From Thalassia testudinum (Eukaryota; Streptophyta; Magnoliopsida; Alismatales; Hydrocharitaceae): a DNA stretch of 64,000 nt. Made by a program: the position numbers and the translations under genes. This document shows positions 10,117 through 21,640 of the stretch, in pieces; position 1 is the stretch's first letter, and each line of letters begins with the position of its first letter. Location of the stretch: contig JAZHRO010000019.1 of assembly GCA_037157565.1 (NCBI GenBank), positions 61,626,501-61,690,500 on the forward strand, read 5' to 3'. The notes under the pieces were generated by a model, which ran no database searches, was not told the origin of the DNA, and saw only the letters and a list, made by a program, of their open reading frames with translations.

Positions 10117-11510
10117 AATACCTTAATACCTAAGTTTTACTAATCTCGAGTAAAATCATAAGAAACTGACTAAGTTTTTAAGCTGGATTTTATCATCACG
10201 ATGCCTTATTATGTCGCTCCTCTAGAGACTAGATTGAAATGCCAACTCGAGGACTAAAGTCAGTCAAGTACCAGCCAAGATATGAACCTGACTAGTCTTA
10301 GCCTTGAGTTCGCCGCGAAGATTTCTAAGGCTCGCAAAAACTTCCTAGAGGTTCTTTGACCCCAGCGGTTAAAACACCTGAGTGTATGTTCAATAAGTTT
10401 AGGTTCAATTTGCCAATGCATTTTTATAAGAGAGAAAGAGATAGAAAGATATTTATTTTGAAGTTTCCTCTCTTTACTTTTTAAATTCCCCTAACTCCAA
10501 CATTGGATTGGCCCAAAACACGATCTGTATCAGATTTGTTGTCCCTACCATCAATCCTTATAGGGTCTCTGGCATTCGATGCTTCGAGATAGCATCGCCC
10601 ATGGAAACCCCCAGAACCCTTGCTTTCGACACTTCGGGATAGTGTCACCCATAGCATTCTGTAGCCAAATTCATACCCTGGCAATCGACATTTCAGGATA
10701 ATACCGCCAATAGCATCTGACCAGCACAAGGTGCTTCCATGCTCCTGGTAGAATATTTAGATATTCTAGGAGACAAGCACCAGGGAGAAGGTATGTTATA
10801 ACGCATCTTCAAGGGGAGTATTTTTCATTCCTCCTCTCCGCGCTGGGAATTTGTCCAATCAACTTGTGTCTTCAAGCTGCTCCTAAGTCAAATTTTCGGG
10901 AAAACATTTTCAGAGTAGAACACTTTTTGGCATTATTCTTCATTACGTGCACTGAACTAGACCGGTGTGTAATTTTTGGGTGCCTAGGTTACCAAGTCTT
11001 GCAAACCAAAGGGTAGGCAACAGGGCCGAACATTCCCTAAGCCTTAGACTTAATACATGAGCCTCGCAACTTCTTCAACCTCTAGAGGAATAGTCCAGAT
11101 CTTAACAAATACATGAGTATTTAAGCCCTAAAACAGACCTAGGAGGCCTAAAGTCGGTATCCTTCACTTATCTCCTCTTTAGCACTTCAAGACTTAATTT
11201 ATCATCCAATCCAGCCCAGAACTTAGGCATGTTCCACACTCAACTACTGGGACTAACATGATTTTTCCTCTCCTTTCTCTGTTTACCTTCTCATTTTCCT
11301 TCCTCAATAATTTTGCACTTCGGCTCACAAAAGATTTCATCTCCTTCCTTCTCTTGTCCCCTTTTTCTCTCTCTATTTTTTTTATGTGCAATAAACCTAA
11401 CTAAATACATGCAAAAATATGTATAAATGCTATGTACAACCTTAGGTTATACCTCCCAATGCCCAAACCTGACAATGTCCTCATTGGAAAGTAAAAGCAA
11501 GGAAAGACAT
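10117..11510 (-). other. 3' untranslated region of element B with purine-tract boxes
   Basis: Between integrase and 3' LTR lie ~1.4 kb without a coding frame. Next to the LTR (10117-10140) the minus strand carries AAAACTTAGGTATTAAGG, the B version of the terminal box also seen in E and C. Near 11450-11490 the minus strand reads CCAATGAGGACATTGTCAGG followed by TTTGGGCATTGGGAGG, the conserved box that follows the last reading frame in B, C, D and E. 10560-10720 has three degenerate copies of a 'ttcgacacttcgggatagtgtcacccatagca'-like word, spaced ~60 bases. Confidence 0.65.
10555..10715. repeat. Three degenerate ~60-base tandem units
   Basis: Similar words recur at ~60-base spacing: 'atgcttcgagatagcatcgcccatgg', then 'acacttcgggatagtgtcacccatag', then 'acatttcaggataataccgccaatag'. 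They lie in the 3' untranslated part of element B. This is an old minisatellite; no function is seen. Confidence 0.7.
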
Positions 11511-11720
11511 TACCTGAGGTAGAGAGGGTTTGGAGCTAAGGCTCCTCCAGCTTGTAGATGTCCAATAGTTGGCCATCAGAAAGAGTAACATACGGTTTTA
11601 AATGTTGGCCATTTACCTTGAAAGTCTCACTATATTAGGGATTTTGTATCTCAACTACACCATGCGAGAACACTTGTGTGATAGTGTATGTCCCATTCCA
11701 ACAAGACTTAAGTTTCCAGG
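11511..11720 (-). pseudogene. int: Integrase C-terminal tail of element B, after the solo LTR
   Basis: On the minus strand the frame reads 'GKLKSCWNGTYTI', 'VFSHGVVEIQNP', 'FKVNGQHLKPY'. This matches the end of the C integrase (37330-37130: '[13 protein letters not shown]', '[11 protein letters not shown]'), the GPY/F region at the integrase C-terminus. It continues the frame that stops at 13466; the solo LTR 11721-13465 sits between with CCAGG on both sides. One internal stop follows 'IQNP'. Confidence 0.8.
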
Positions 11721-13465
11721 TGATGAGTCTATTTTAATGGACTATTGTTGCGCCTAAGTAATTATATTTTAACATTGTATGTTTATTAAAAACTACACTA
11801 AGTTATAGAATGATTGCATGCATCATTATTTAAGTTTACATCTATTTTATCGCATTCTATAACATAGTATGTAATTATTTTATGTTTCATGCCCGTCCCG
11901 CAACAGCGCACTCATTACATCTTCTCCACTTAATCTATCCATCAGGAATAATCGAGAAGAAGAGGGAGGAGAATCAATGGTGGAAAAGAACAGGGGGTGA
12001 AAAGATAGTTTCCCCCACAAATTTCTCAACCTACGGTCGGCCTCAACAACCTTACCAACAGCGTCGACCTTGTTTAGTAAAGGATTTGGAAAACCCCTTG
12101 ATTTGCGCCGGGGGAGGAGATAAAAAGGGAGGATCGTCGGTTCTTCTTGGAGGCCTTCCCCCTGGCGGGGAACCATCATTGAGGAACCGTGTAACCCGTG
12201 TACACTGTGCACCAAGTCTTCACCGCTCCCTCCAGCCGCGACTGCAGACGACCACACCAGCACCATCATCGCACCCCCTTCCAGCGCCATCACCTTCCAG
12301 CTTGCACCAGTGCCCTGCAGGTGCCCGCTCCGCCCCACCCGCGCCTATAGGCGCTTGCACCTTCTAGCGCTCACACCACCCAAGTCTTCCTCGTGCACCC
12401 GCCCGCACCCTTGCAGGCGCCCGCTCCGCCCTCGCCACCCGCACCTCTGCCTGTCACCACCGCCTGTACGTGCCCCCCCCGCAGGTGCTGCAGACGACCG
12501 CACCGCACCCCTCCTCCAGCGCCCTTCACTACAGGCGCTGCCCCGCTCCACCTGCCATTGCCCGTAGGCCTGTTCAGGCGCATCACCTCTGCGTGCCCCT
12601 CTCCAGCGCCAGAAGGCCCTCTACCTCGTCACCAGCACCCTACAGGCGCCCGCTCTGCCCTCGCCACCCGTGCTCGCAGGCGTATCCCCCTCCTTAGCGC
12701 CTGCCCTTGCACTTGCGCACACGCCCTGCAGCTGCACCAAGCCCCTCCGCTGCCCCACAGGTGCGCCTCCTCCAATGTTCTTCTTCTCCGTCGGCCGGCC
12801 ACCTCTAGCCATCTCTGTCGACGCCGCAACCTCCATCAGATCGGCCTCATCTTCGCCAACCTCCCTCGCATGTTAACAGCCCCGCCGACGCTCCTTCCCG
12901 TATGCAAGCAAGAGAGAGAGAGAGCAAATGCTCTGTTTTTCATTCAATTAATAATTACAACATATGCCATTATGGGTGTCCTATTCATTTATTTACCAGA
13001 TTAATATATTATGGTGAATTTGCATGCATATCCCTCTATTCTTGATAAATTACTTCTAATTGAGTATTTCATGAATGAGATAATAGCATGCCACATTGCA
13101 AATAAGGAATGTTTTACGGGAAATTGGTAGTTACCTTGATTATCATTACCAAGATCATTAGAATATTATATTGAGGTAATTTTGCATATAAACCCCTACA
13201 GTTTTAATTAATTGCTTAGAATGAGAATTCATGAGGATAACAAGTTGCACTAAGGAACATGCATACCCACTGAGATTCCCTAATAAACAAGGCACCATTC
13301 ACTTATTCAATAGGCTTATTCCTCCCTGTGGAGACGACCTAACTATTTGTGGTTAGATTCTGAAAATTAAAATGTTTTGAAAAGCGATTTTCTACCATGT
13401 GATTAAATACAACGACACATCATTTTATGTTAAAGTTTTCAACGAAAATGAAGATTGCTCTTTCA
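11721..13465 (+). mobile_element. Solo LTR of family E inside element B integrase
   Basis: 1745 bases, starting TGATGAGTCT and ending GCTCTTTCA, flanked by CCAGG on both sides (11716-11720 and 13466-13470), so the ends are exact. It matches the LTR of E copy 2 (61180-63046) and, reversed, the LTRs of element E. The U5 part has the family words TTCCTCCCTGTGGAGACGAC and 'gttttgaaaagcgattttctacca'. GATAAAAAGG near 12118 is a TATA-like word. 12200-12860 is very C-rich, with repeats of GCAGGCGCCCGCTCCGCC; its long frames are shadows. Loss of the interior by LTR-LTR recombination is the usual origin. Confidence 0.93.
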
Positions 13466-14498
13466 CCAGGGGAATAGCTTGAGTCTAGAATTGAACAGCC
13501 AAACCTGTTGGTTGGGCTCGAAGGTTTTGCGGATGATGTGTTTATCATGAAAGACCTTAGTGTGCTCTTTAAGCTTGAGCATTCTCATAATCCTCATTCC
13601 TCAATTCTTCAAGCTCAGTCAGTTCTAATAAGCACGCTTTTCCTGTGTTCTCGAGATCCATATTGACATTCTTAATAGCCTCGTAAGCCTTATCCCAATC
13701 TCAATAGTCAAATGGCAGGCTTTACCATACATTGTACGAAAGGGAGACATACCCAAGGGGGTCTTATAAGCAGTTCTGTATGCCCATAGTGCATCATCAA
13801 GTTTCTTTGACCAATCTTTTTGGTTAGGTCTTACATTTTTCTCTAGAATTTGTTTGATCTCCCTATGTGGCACCTTGACCTATCCACTCGTTTGTGGGTG
13901 ATACGGGGTGGCCACCTTGTGAGTGACACCAAGACTTTTGAGTAGGTGGGTGAAGCGTGCATTCCTGAAATGAGGTCCCCCATCACTCATGATCATTCTC
14001 AGGCAACCAAATTGGGAATGATATTGGCCTTAACGAAATTCAAGACCATGGAGTGATCGTTGGTCCTAGTCAGAATAGCCTCTATTCACTTTGACACATA
14101 ATCAACTGCCACGAGGATATATTCATAGTCGTGAGATGGGAAGGGGCCCATGAAACTTATGCCCAGACGTCGAATATCTCGACTAGAAGAATAGGCTACT
14201 AGGGCATTTCATCTCGCTTCTCAATCGTTCCAGTCTGTTGACAACGGAGACATGCCCCCACATAAGTATGTGTGCCTTTGAAAGGTGAGGGCCACTAGAA
14301 CTTAGACTGGAGAACCTTATACATAGTCTTCTTCGCACTAAAGTGTCCTCCATAGTGCGGTGTGTGACAGAAATTCAAAACACTCTATTGTTCCTCCTTG
14401 AGAATACACCTACGTATGACCTGGTCACGGCCTATCCTAAAGAACTCGGGGTCCTTCCAATGATAATACTTAGTGTTAGCGAGAAATCTATCTCCCTT
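13466..14498 (-). pseudogene. int: Integrase of element B (N-terminal and core)
   Basis: Integrase inserts the cDNA into the genome. Minus-strand frames show part of the zinc-binding HHCC region ('FCHTPHYGGHFSAKKTMYKVLQ', ~14370-14290, and 'ACLRCQQTGTIEKRD'), the core domain in several frames, 'YHPQTSG' stop 'VKV' at ~13900-13865, and then 13873-13625 '[31 protein letters not shown]' and '[15 protein letters not shown]'. The Glu of the D,D35E triad, normally in QVEV, is Lys here. There are many stops. The frame '[12 protein letters not shown]' ends at the solo LTR and continues at 11720. Confidence 0.85.
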
Positions 14499-15107
14499 CT
14501 ACTTATTCCATGTACTAGGGGTTTCACCAATGACTAAGTAGTTGACGATATCAGCATACCGAGGTGTCATTGGCTGTACCGCCATCACTGTTTCATTAGG
14601 AAAGGTGTCATGAATGTCTCCTGATGGGGTTGAGGCTTGAATTGGGATCCTGGATAAATGACTGGCGACTACATTTTTGATCCCTATCTTGTCATGGATA
14701 TCAAGGTCGAACTCTTGTAGTAACAGAATCCATCTAACCATCCTAGGTTTGGTGTCCTTCTTAGAGAGCAAATGCTTCAATGCTGAATGATCAGTATACA
14801 TCACAACCTCAAATCCCAGAAGATAAGACCTAAACTTCTCTAAAGTAAATACTACCACAAGAAGTTCTTTTTCCGTTACAGTGTAGTTTTGCTGTGGATT
14901 AGTAAGGGTCTTGCTAGCATAGTACAACACATGAGGCTTTTTATCAACCCTCTGACCAAGGACTGCTCCTACGACAAAATATGAGGCCTTGCACATCAAC
15001 TCAAATGGGAGGGTCCAATCAAGTGCTTGTAGGATAGGTGTGGTGATTAGGGCCTCCTTCAAGACTTGGAAATTCTCAGCACACTTTGCATAAAAACACA
15101 AAGGCAA
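14499..15107 (-). pseudogene. rnh: RNase H domain of element B
   Basis: The 202-residue open stretch has 'LQALDWTLPFELMCKASYFVVGAVLGQ', 'YYASKTLTNPQQNYTVTEKELLVVVFTLEKFRSYLLG', 'MYTDHSALKHLLSKKDTKPRMVRWILLLQEFDLDI', 'NVVASHLSRI'. This is the RNase H that removes the RNA strand during cDNA synthesis. The catalytic Asp of 'CDAS' is Lys ('CKAS'), so activity is lost although the frame is long. It is the longest open part of B pol, and RT precedes it directly. Confidence 0.9.
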
Positions 15108-16316
15108 TATCCTTCTCCAGTAAGTTGCAAAGTGGCCTAGAAATCTTGCTAAAGTCTTTAATGAATCACCTATAAAAGCCAGTATGGCCTAGGAATGGTT
15201 GGATCTACTTGACATTGGTGGGCAGTGGAAGCTTTGAAATGGACTCAACCTTGGCCTTATCCACTTCTAAACCTCGCTCAGACACTATATGCCCAAGATC
15301 AATGCCCCGCTGAACCATAAAATGGCTTTTCTCCTAGCTGAGCACCAATCCTGTTTCTTCACAGCGGGTGAGAACATTTTCTAAATGCAAGAGATAGTGG
15401 TCAAACGACGAGCCATATATGGAAAAGTCATCCATGAAAACCTCTATGAACTCTTCAATCATGTCCGAAAAGATGGACATCATACATTGTTGAAATTTTC
15501 CAACTGCATTACATAGTCCAAATGGCATTCGGCGGAAGGCAAATGTGTCATAAGGACTTATGAAAGTAGTGCGCTTATGGTCGTCTGGAAAGACGACAAT
15601 ATGATTGTACCTAGAAAATCTATCGAGAAATAGAAGTATTTATTCCTCGTTAATCTCTCTTGTATTTGATCAATGAATGGTAGAGGGAGGTGGTCTTTCT
15701 GGGTGGCGGTGTTAAGGCAGCGGTAGTCTATGCATACCCTTCATCCTGTTGTGGGTCAGGTGGTGACTTGCTTCCCTTTTTCATTGGTCTCCACCGCGAG
15801 TCCCACTTTTTTGGGCACAACGTGAATAGGAATGATCCATTTACTATCAGAAATGGGGTAGATTATCCCTGCATCCAACCATTTTAAGATTTCCTTCTTC
15901 ACCACTTCCCGCATGTTGAGGTTTAATCATCTCTGCATATCTCAAAAGGGTTTCACAGAGTCATCCGTGTAAATGTATGCATGCAGAGAGTTGAGTCAAC
16001 CCCTTTGATGTTAGCTATAGTCTATGCAATGGCTTCCTTATGCCGTCTTAGGCATTCAATCAATGCTCCCTCCTACATATCAGATAGAGCAGTTGAGGTG
16101 ATGACAAGGAGCGTATCATTGGACCCAAGGAAAGCATATTTGAGGGTCTCTAAAAGCAGTTTAAGCTCGAAGTCGGGAGTTTTTTGAATCGAGGGAATTA
16201 TGTTCGATGTTCTTGCCTCCGGTAGCGGATCTACCTTGATTGTCCATGGCGAGGAAAGGGGCTCGGCCTTGACACCTAACAACTTTTCTAATTCTAGCAT
16301 ATCTCCCTCTCCTTCT
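15108..16316 (-). pseudogene. rt: Reverse transcriptase of element B
   Basis: RT motifs in order on the minus strand: 'LDRFSRYNHIVVFPDDHKRTTF' (~15630-15560), 'FAFRRMPFGLCNAVGKFQQCMMSIFSDMIEEFIEVFMDDFSIYGSSF' (15550-15400), 'EKSHFMVQRGIDLGHIVSERGLEVDKAKVESI', then 'FLGHTGFYR' (~15175). The catalytic box is FMDDF, normal for this lineage. The first third (16300-15640) is spread over three frames with many stops; one stop also interrupts 'VLS*EKSHFMV'. It decayed more than the RNase H. Confidence 0.88.
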
Positions 16317-16853
16317 TCAAGATTCAGGGGTATGGTTTTTAGAAATGACCATTTGGAGGGGATCATCACACAAAAGAGCTGCTGCCATCTCCTCTACAAT
16401 TTCATCGATCACCTCTATTTGGGAATAATCTTCCAATTTAGGTTGTTTATAAGCATCAAATATATTCAGCAGAATTTTCCAATTCCCGAAGCCCATCTTG
16501 AGCGCTCCTGATTTGCAATTAATCGACACAATGGCCGTAGCCAAAAAGGGACGCTCTAAGATAATCGAAGGTCTGGTGGGCATGTTGGATGGGTTAGTAT
16601 CCAATATAAAAAAGTTAGTAGGAAAGAAGTCCTCCACTCTCACCAAGACATGTTCTAAAAGCCCGCGTGGTGCCTTCAGTGATCTATTAGCTACTTGGAG
16701 GATAACAGGATTGGGCTTCAATTCACCTCCTCTTAATAGCTCATAGATTGAGCATGGAAATATATTAACCCTCGTGCCCAGATCGAGGAGAGCCTCATCA
16801 ATGCGTTGGTCTCCAATGACCATAGAAATATATGGGGCTCCTGGGTCCTTCAT
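16317..16853 (-). pseudogene. pro: Aspartic protease of element B
   Basis: The 178-residue open stretch has 'KDPGAPYISMVIGDQRIDEALLDLGTRVNIFPCSIYELL' and 'LQVANRSLKAPRGLLEHVLVRVEDFFPTNFFILD', the retropepsin-like domain between gag and RT in this lineage. The catalytic motif DLGAS reads DLGTR. The downstream part 'PSIILERPFLATA' and 'INCKSGALKMGFG' is the conserved linker to RT. Confidence 0.88.
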
Positions 16854-18733
16854 TTTGGGGGGTGTACCTTGTTGTAGGATCGAGCTGACTAAGTCAGGTA
16901 GGATGACCTTAGCCTAGAATTATTTCCTTGATTTTCTCTTCTGTGTGCACAGGTCCTTCAGAAATTTAGCATAGGAAGGGATTTTCTTGATAGCATCCAA
17001 TAGAGGTAAGTTAATGTGAACTTGCTTGAATGTCTCCATTATTTTGTCCATCCTATCTTTGGCTCTAGATGAGCCAACAAAAGGTGCCTCAGGGGCAGAT
17101 AAGCGCTTAGGAAAGGGCACTCTTGGCCTCTGGGTGGAGGGGTTGTCATGGCGAGATAGGAGTGGAACAGGGACAACATCCTCTGGATGGGTGATTTCAA
17201 GCGAGGGGTTGAGTGGCTCTTCCTCGGTGGATGTGTAAGTGACCGTCGGGTTGGTAGGAGGGGTGACCGTAGGAGTGAGTTTAGGTCTGGAGAGTTGTTT
17301 GCCACTCCTTAGAATGGTCATAGCCTTAGCGTGCTCCCTTATGAAGGGCCCTTTACCCCTAGGATTCTCCTCAGATGAGCTGGGCAACTTCCCAGGAACA
17401 TGTTGTCTAACAACCTCAACAAGATGGCTAATTTGAGATTGCATCTCTTGGATCGCCTTATTCTAAGATTGAATGATCATACTTTGGCTTTCTTGCATGG
17501 CCTTCATCATAGCTTTAAGGTCATCCATCTCATAATTGTTGGGTTGAGGAGGAGGCTAGAATTATTGTGCCTGAAAGGGTTGGGTGGGTTGGGCTCTTGA
17601 ATTCCTCGAGTTGGATACATCACCTTGCTTCCATGAGAAATTGGGATGGTTTCTCCATCTAGGATGTAGGTGCTTCCAAAAGGGTTGTTCTTGGGAGGTG
17701 GAAAAAACCCTTGGGCAACGTGCAGGTCTGCTTGAACTAATTTAGGGAATTGATTAGACAAATGGCACTCAACAGTGGCGTGAAGAGTGCTTTACAAATG
17801 GAGCATTCAGAAAGAGCTTGGACTTGGGAATTTAATTGTGGGAATGTGCTGGGGTTTGTCATAAGTCTTTCAAAGTTTTGGTTCAATAATTAGATTTGGA
17901 AGGCTAAATTCTGAGTAGCCTCAGCTTCACTAGCTTCCACTTTCTTTTGGAGGATGGAAGGTTTTGTATCCTGATAGGCTGAGATCAAGTGGATAGAATT
18001 GTCACCCAATGACTCAAATAATGTCTAAGCTTCATCCTCCATTTTGGTAAGCAAGGTTCTAGCACAAGCAGGATCTCCTGTTTGCCTATGCCTATTAGAT
18101 AGTCCGATATCAAACCTATCTACCAGTTGCCATTTAGGCACTTGATGATGGGGGCATAATCGAATCAAATCATTGAAGTGTTCCTAAGTCTCGTGGAATT
18201 GTTCCCTATCTAATTGAGTAAAGCCCATGATCTCCCTCCTGAAGTGCTTGGTTTTGCTCATTGGGAAGTGTTTCTTCAAGAATTCTCCCCTAAGAGCATT
18301 CCAATCATTCACCCTTGCATCCAAGGTGTGATACCAGTATTTTGCCTTGTCCTTAAGGGAGAAGGGAAAGAGGGTCCTCATCAGAACTTCGTCAGTAAAG
18401 TTTTGAAGTTTCAGTGGAGCAGATTTTGGTGAATTCCTCTAAATGCCGGTAGGGGTCCTCGCTAGTAGTACCATAAAAGGAGGGCAACAAAGATATGGTA
18501 TTGCTCTTGATCTCATTTGGATTATCCCCTGTCGGTCGTCTCAGTGCTTGAGCAGGTTGGTTGGTCGGAATGAAGTAGTCCCTCAGGGTCCTTTGTTGAT
18601 TTGGTCCTTGCTCAGCCATCTCTTCTCTCTTTTCTCTTTGGTGGGCTCTCCTAAGGATTCTCTTAGGTTCAGGATCAAACACTAGACTACCCTCAAGAGA
18701 GCGTCTACCAAGCATGCAATATCTATCAATCAC
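16854..18733 (-). pseudogene. gag: gag of element B
   Basis: Structural protein. In order: 18733-18392 'REEMAEQGPNQQRTLRDYFIPTNQ' and 'LLPSFYGTTSEDPYRHLEEF'; 18381-18184 'LFPFSLKDKAKYWYHTLDARVNDWNALRGEFLKKHFPMSKTKHFRREIMGFTQLDREQFHETWE'; the box 'LCPHHQVPKWQLVDRF' (~18160); a zinc-knuckle-like CSIC...HATVEC near 17830-17780, split by a frameshift; 'HPRWRNHPNFSW' (~17660-17630); and 17444-16920 'MTILRSGKQL', 'VPFPKRL', 'METFKQVHINLPLLDAIKKIPSYAKFLKDLCTQKRK'. These are canonical Athila gag landmarks. At least three frameshifts or stops. Confidence 0.88.
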
Positions 18734-19919
18734 AATTCAAGTTCTTGCCACTTAAGTGAAACTCCCACTCAACAAATTGGTCAAAAAGGGTCAAGGCAAT
18801 GTCCCTCCGCTCCCACGTAAGTGGTATAAGAGGAAAGTGGCTACTTGAGATCCTGACCAACCCTGTTTTGAAGGGGCTGAGGTAAAATTGGTTGATATAG
18901 ATAGCTAGCCAAGTTATTCAATGCAGTTACGTGACCTAAGCCAACCTTCGAGTGCCTTATGACCTATACCTTGCTTCAATGATACTCTCAGGTGATCTAG
19001 TGAGAAGTTACTCCAAGGACAGAACTAAGAGATGCAAGTAGGGCAAACTCTTCCTTTGAGGCGATGCGAATGCAATGCCACTTAACTATCCTTTTGTTCC
19101 TTTACGGGGTGTCCCCTGCCTTGAAGTATCAAGACACTTGGTCATAGGGTAGTATCACGACCATAGAGTGAAATAGAAGGGTCTGCACCGATAAAGACAT
19201 CAGTGCCTATAGCCGTAAGGGACTGAGACCTAGTGCAGTGCCTAGAGTGCATGCTTAATGCCAGAAGTGTGCATCACACCACAAATCAATTTGATTTTGA
19301 GAAGAATTGCACACAAGTCCCTTTGATTAGATCAAATGTGATTTTGATTTTAAGGTCGAATCTGATTAGCAGTCCCAATTTCAATTAGGCAATCAGTTTG
19401 GTGGTCTTGAGATTTAATCCCAATGCAATGCGTGACAAGAGCTAGATGCAAAGATAGAAAGGTGTACTTGACTCTAGTAATCTTCGTGCAGATAATGGAT
19501 GCAATGCAAAATGAGGTCTAACGTGCTGCTCAATCACCCCTAAAATGCACACACCTAAGGATATGCAACTCTTAAACAGGCAACTCGATATAAATATTTC
19601 TTATCCTTTTCTTTTAGGGTAGGCAAGCAGAAACTGAATGCTCACACCATAGAGAAATAGCCCTAGTCGCTAAAGAACTTGGGGATAGAGCCCTGGAAAT
19701 TAGAGTCGATGCTACAAGGGCGAGAAAACTGAAATGAAATAAAACTCACGACGTGCACTTGTCATCTCTGCGTGTGTGGGCGTCGCTCAAGGTTGATGTC
19801 GTTGTTGCACTTGTCATCTCGTAAGATTCCTTGCACAGAAAAATTAGAGACTGGTAATATAAATGCACACCTCAAAATAGATTATAAATAAATTAGGTAA
19901 ACTTATTGCGTCTGTTGCC
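18734..19919 (-). other. Leader of element B
   Basis: About 1.2 kb without coding frame lie between gag and primer site. Words such as 'gctcccacgtaagtggtataagag' (18810) recur in the leader of element E (48500), so the B and E leaders share ancestry. The segment 19240-19270 ('agtgcatgcttaatgcc agaagtgtgcatcacac') recurs at 48930-48970. Confidence 0.7.
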
Positions 19920-19937
19920 TCCTCGGCATTGATGCCA
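19920..19937 (-). other. tRNA-Asp primer-binding site of element B (decayed)
   Basis: On the minus strand TGGCATCAATGCCGAGGA matches the tRNA-Asp site at 13 of 18 positions; four of the five differences are transitions. It lies two bases from the LTR boundary at 19940. Confidence 0.8.
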
Positions 19938-19939
19938 TT

Positions 19940-20564
19940 TGATAAGACAGTTCTCACTTTGAAATAATTTTTGCACAATAAAATAAGTTGTTGAAGTAGA
20001 AATTGAGCAGTGGAAAATCAATTGTCAACAATTAAAATAAATCGCTCACAGGAGAGTGGGTTATCTCCATAGGGAGGCACGTGCCTTTTAAAACTTGCAC
20101 AAGTCACAAACAATCGTTCACTGATAATCTTGCCAAAAATAGAGTCGAAATCACCTTTAGATTAGGATAACTATGTCTAAATATGTTGGAACTACATTTT
20201 CAGGGAAAGGTGAGGACGTTCTCAAAAGTTCACCAACATATAATATTCAATTAAATAGAAAAATGGAATGTGGCAATGGCAGTGGCTATAATTAGCAATT
20301 GGAGAAAAAATAGAGGATTCCTTCCCCTTGGGCGTGCAGGAAGTGGAGGTGATGGCGGACCGCGAGAAGCTCGGAGGAGGTCAGCGTTGACGAGGCTGTT
20401 CTTGTGGCAGTGGTTGCACGGTGAATGGCAGCCCAAGCTGGCCAAATGGTGGAGAGGAGCTCACCGATGGTGGGTCTCTCTACACGTGCGCGTGGAGCAC
20501 GGTTGGCCTGTCGGAGGGCATGGTTGGGTTTGTGGCGACGTGGTGAGTTCGGTAGCGTCATTGG
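19940..20564 (-). mobile_element. 5' LTR of element B, U5-side piece
   Basis: The minus-strand end is TTATCA at 19940. The piece aligns with 8640-9240 of the 3' LTR. It stops at GTCATTGG, where an A-type solo LTR starts; the remainder of this LTR resumes at 61018. ATTGG (20560-20564) is the left copy of that insertion's target duplication. Confidence 0.85.
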
Positions 20565-21640
20565 TGATGGTAACACCATCATTCACCATAACTAGCTGGA
20601 ATTAGTTGAAATCAAGAGATAAATGTTCCTGAATGATAGCTTGAGAACTATAATTCCACTCAAATCCATTTTGAGAAGAAAATAATAAAAAGGGCTAATT
20701 TTACAGTTTTAACATTACATCACGAAGTCTGAGTAACCATGGGGTCACCCAGGGGTTAATTAAAGTTTAATTGAGCATTAAAGACCAAGAAGTGGGTTAA
20801 CACAAATAGAAATAGGGTTTTACACATTTTGAGAACTAAAAAGTACATTAAACACTAATTTCAGCCCCACTTGAATTGAAGTGGTTCTGGTTGGGATAAA
20901 ATTCATCTAAACCTCTTAAAATTCATATAAAAATATTTTAAGATGTTTGGTACCCTTGATTGACCATCTAAACCCAATTTGACCTAGAATAGAGTGTTAG
21001 ACGGGATTTTGCCTTGATTTGGGCTTCTATGTAAATTACCCAGTCAAACATGGTCAAAACTGAAATCCAAGTTCACCACTATATTTATGGGTCTAAATTG
21101 GCGTATTACCAAAATTTGGGCCCAATCAGACTCCATGTTGACCTAGTTTGCAATTCAGTCCCTAAAATCTCTATTTCTCACTTTCAAGCCCCTAAGTTTC
21201 AAGTTTCTTGCAATTAGGTCCCTAACTTTCTCATCATATTTTCATTTTGATCCCTGTTGCCATTGATGTGAATAGAGCTTCTCCGCTAAGATTTGAGCGA
21301 AGTTTTCTCACTCAATTCTCAACCAAATCCCTCCAAATTTGGAGGGATGAATCTTAAGATGATCCTTGATCTTTTGAACCAAACAAGGAATCTCAAATCG
21401 ATTCCTAGAGCACATGCGAGCTTGAGGAATTTAGGAAAGTTTCCTCCTAAAGTCGAGGCATAATCAGGCCTTTTTTCTCAAATAGAGCTCGATTTTGAGC
21501 TCTATAAAAGCTCCTCGTGGTCCCAGCGTATTGCTCAATTAGGTTCAGGCCAAAATCAAGTCTTCTCCTCCAACCTAGACTCTGGCGACCCTCTCCCTCA
21601 TCCTATGTCCTCCCAACCATCAAATTGGGAGTGCTAAACC
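20565..21640 (+). mobile_element. Solo A-type LTR, first part (U3 and promoter)
   Basis: Starts TGATGGTAACACC at 20565 inside the B LTR and is cut at 21640 by element E. CTCTATAAAAGCTCC (TATAAAAG at 21502-21509) is a good TATA box. It continues at 59481; the joined LTR is ~2.6 kb. Flanks ATTGG (20560) and GTTGG (61018) are a near-perfect 5-base duplication. No gene is present. Confidence 0.8.
21502..21509 (+). promoter_or_regulatory. TATA box of the A-type solo LTR
   Basis: TATAAAAG in the context CTCTATAAAAGCTCC, ~0.94 kb from the LTR start, is the likely pol II TATA element of the LTR promoter. The transcribed R-U5 part would follow but is now split by element E at 21641. Confidence 0.6.
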
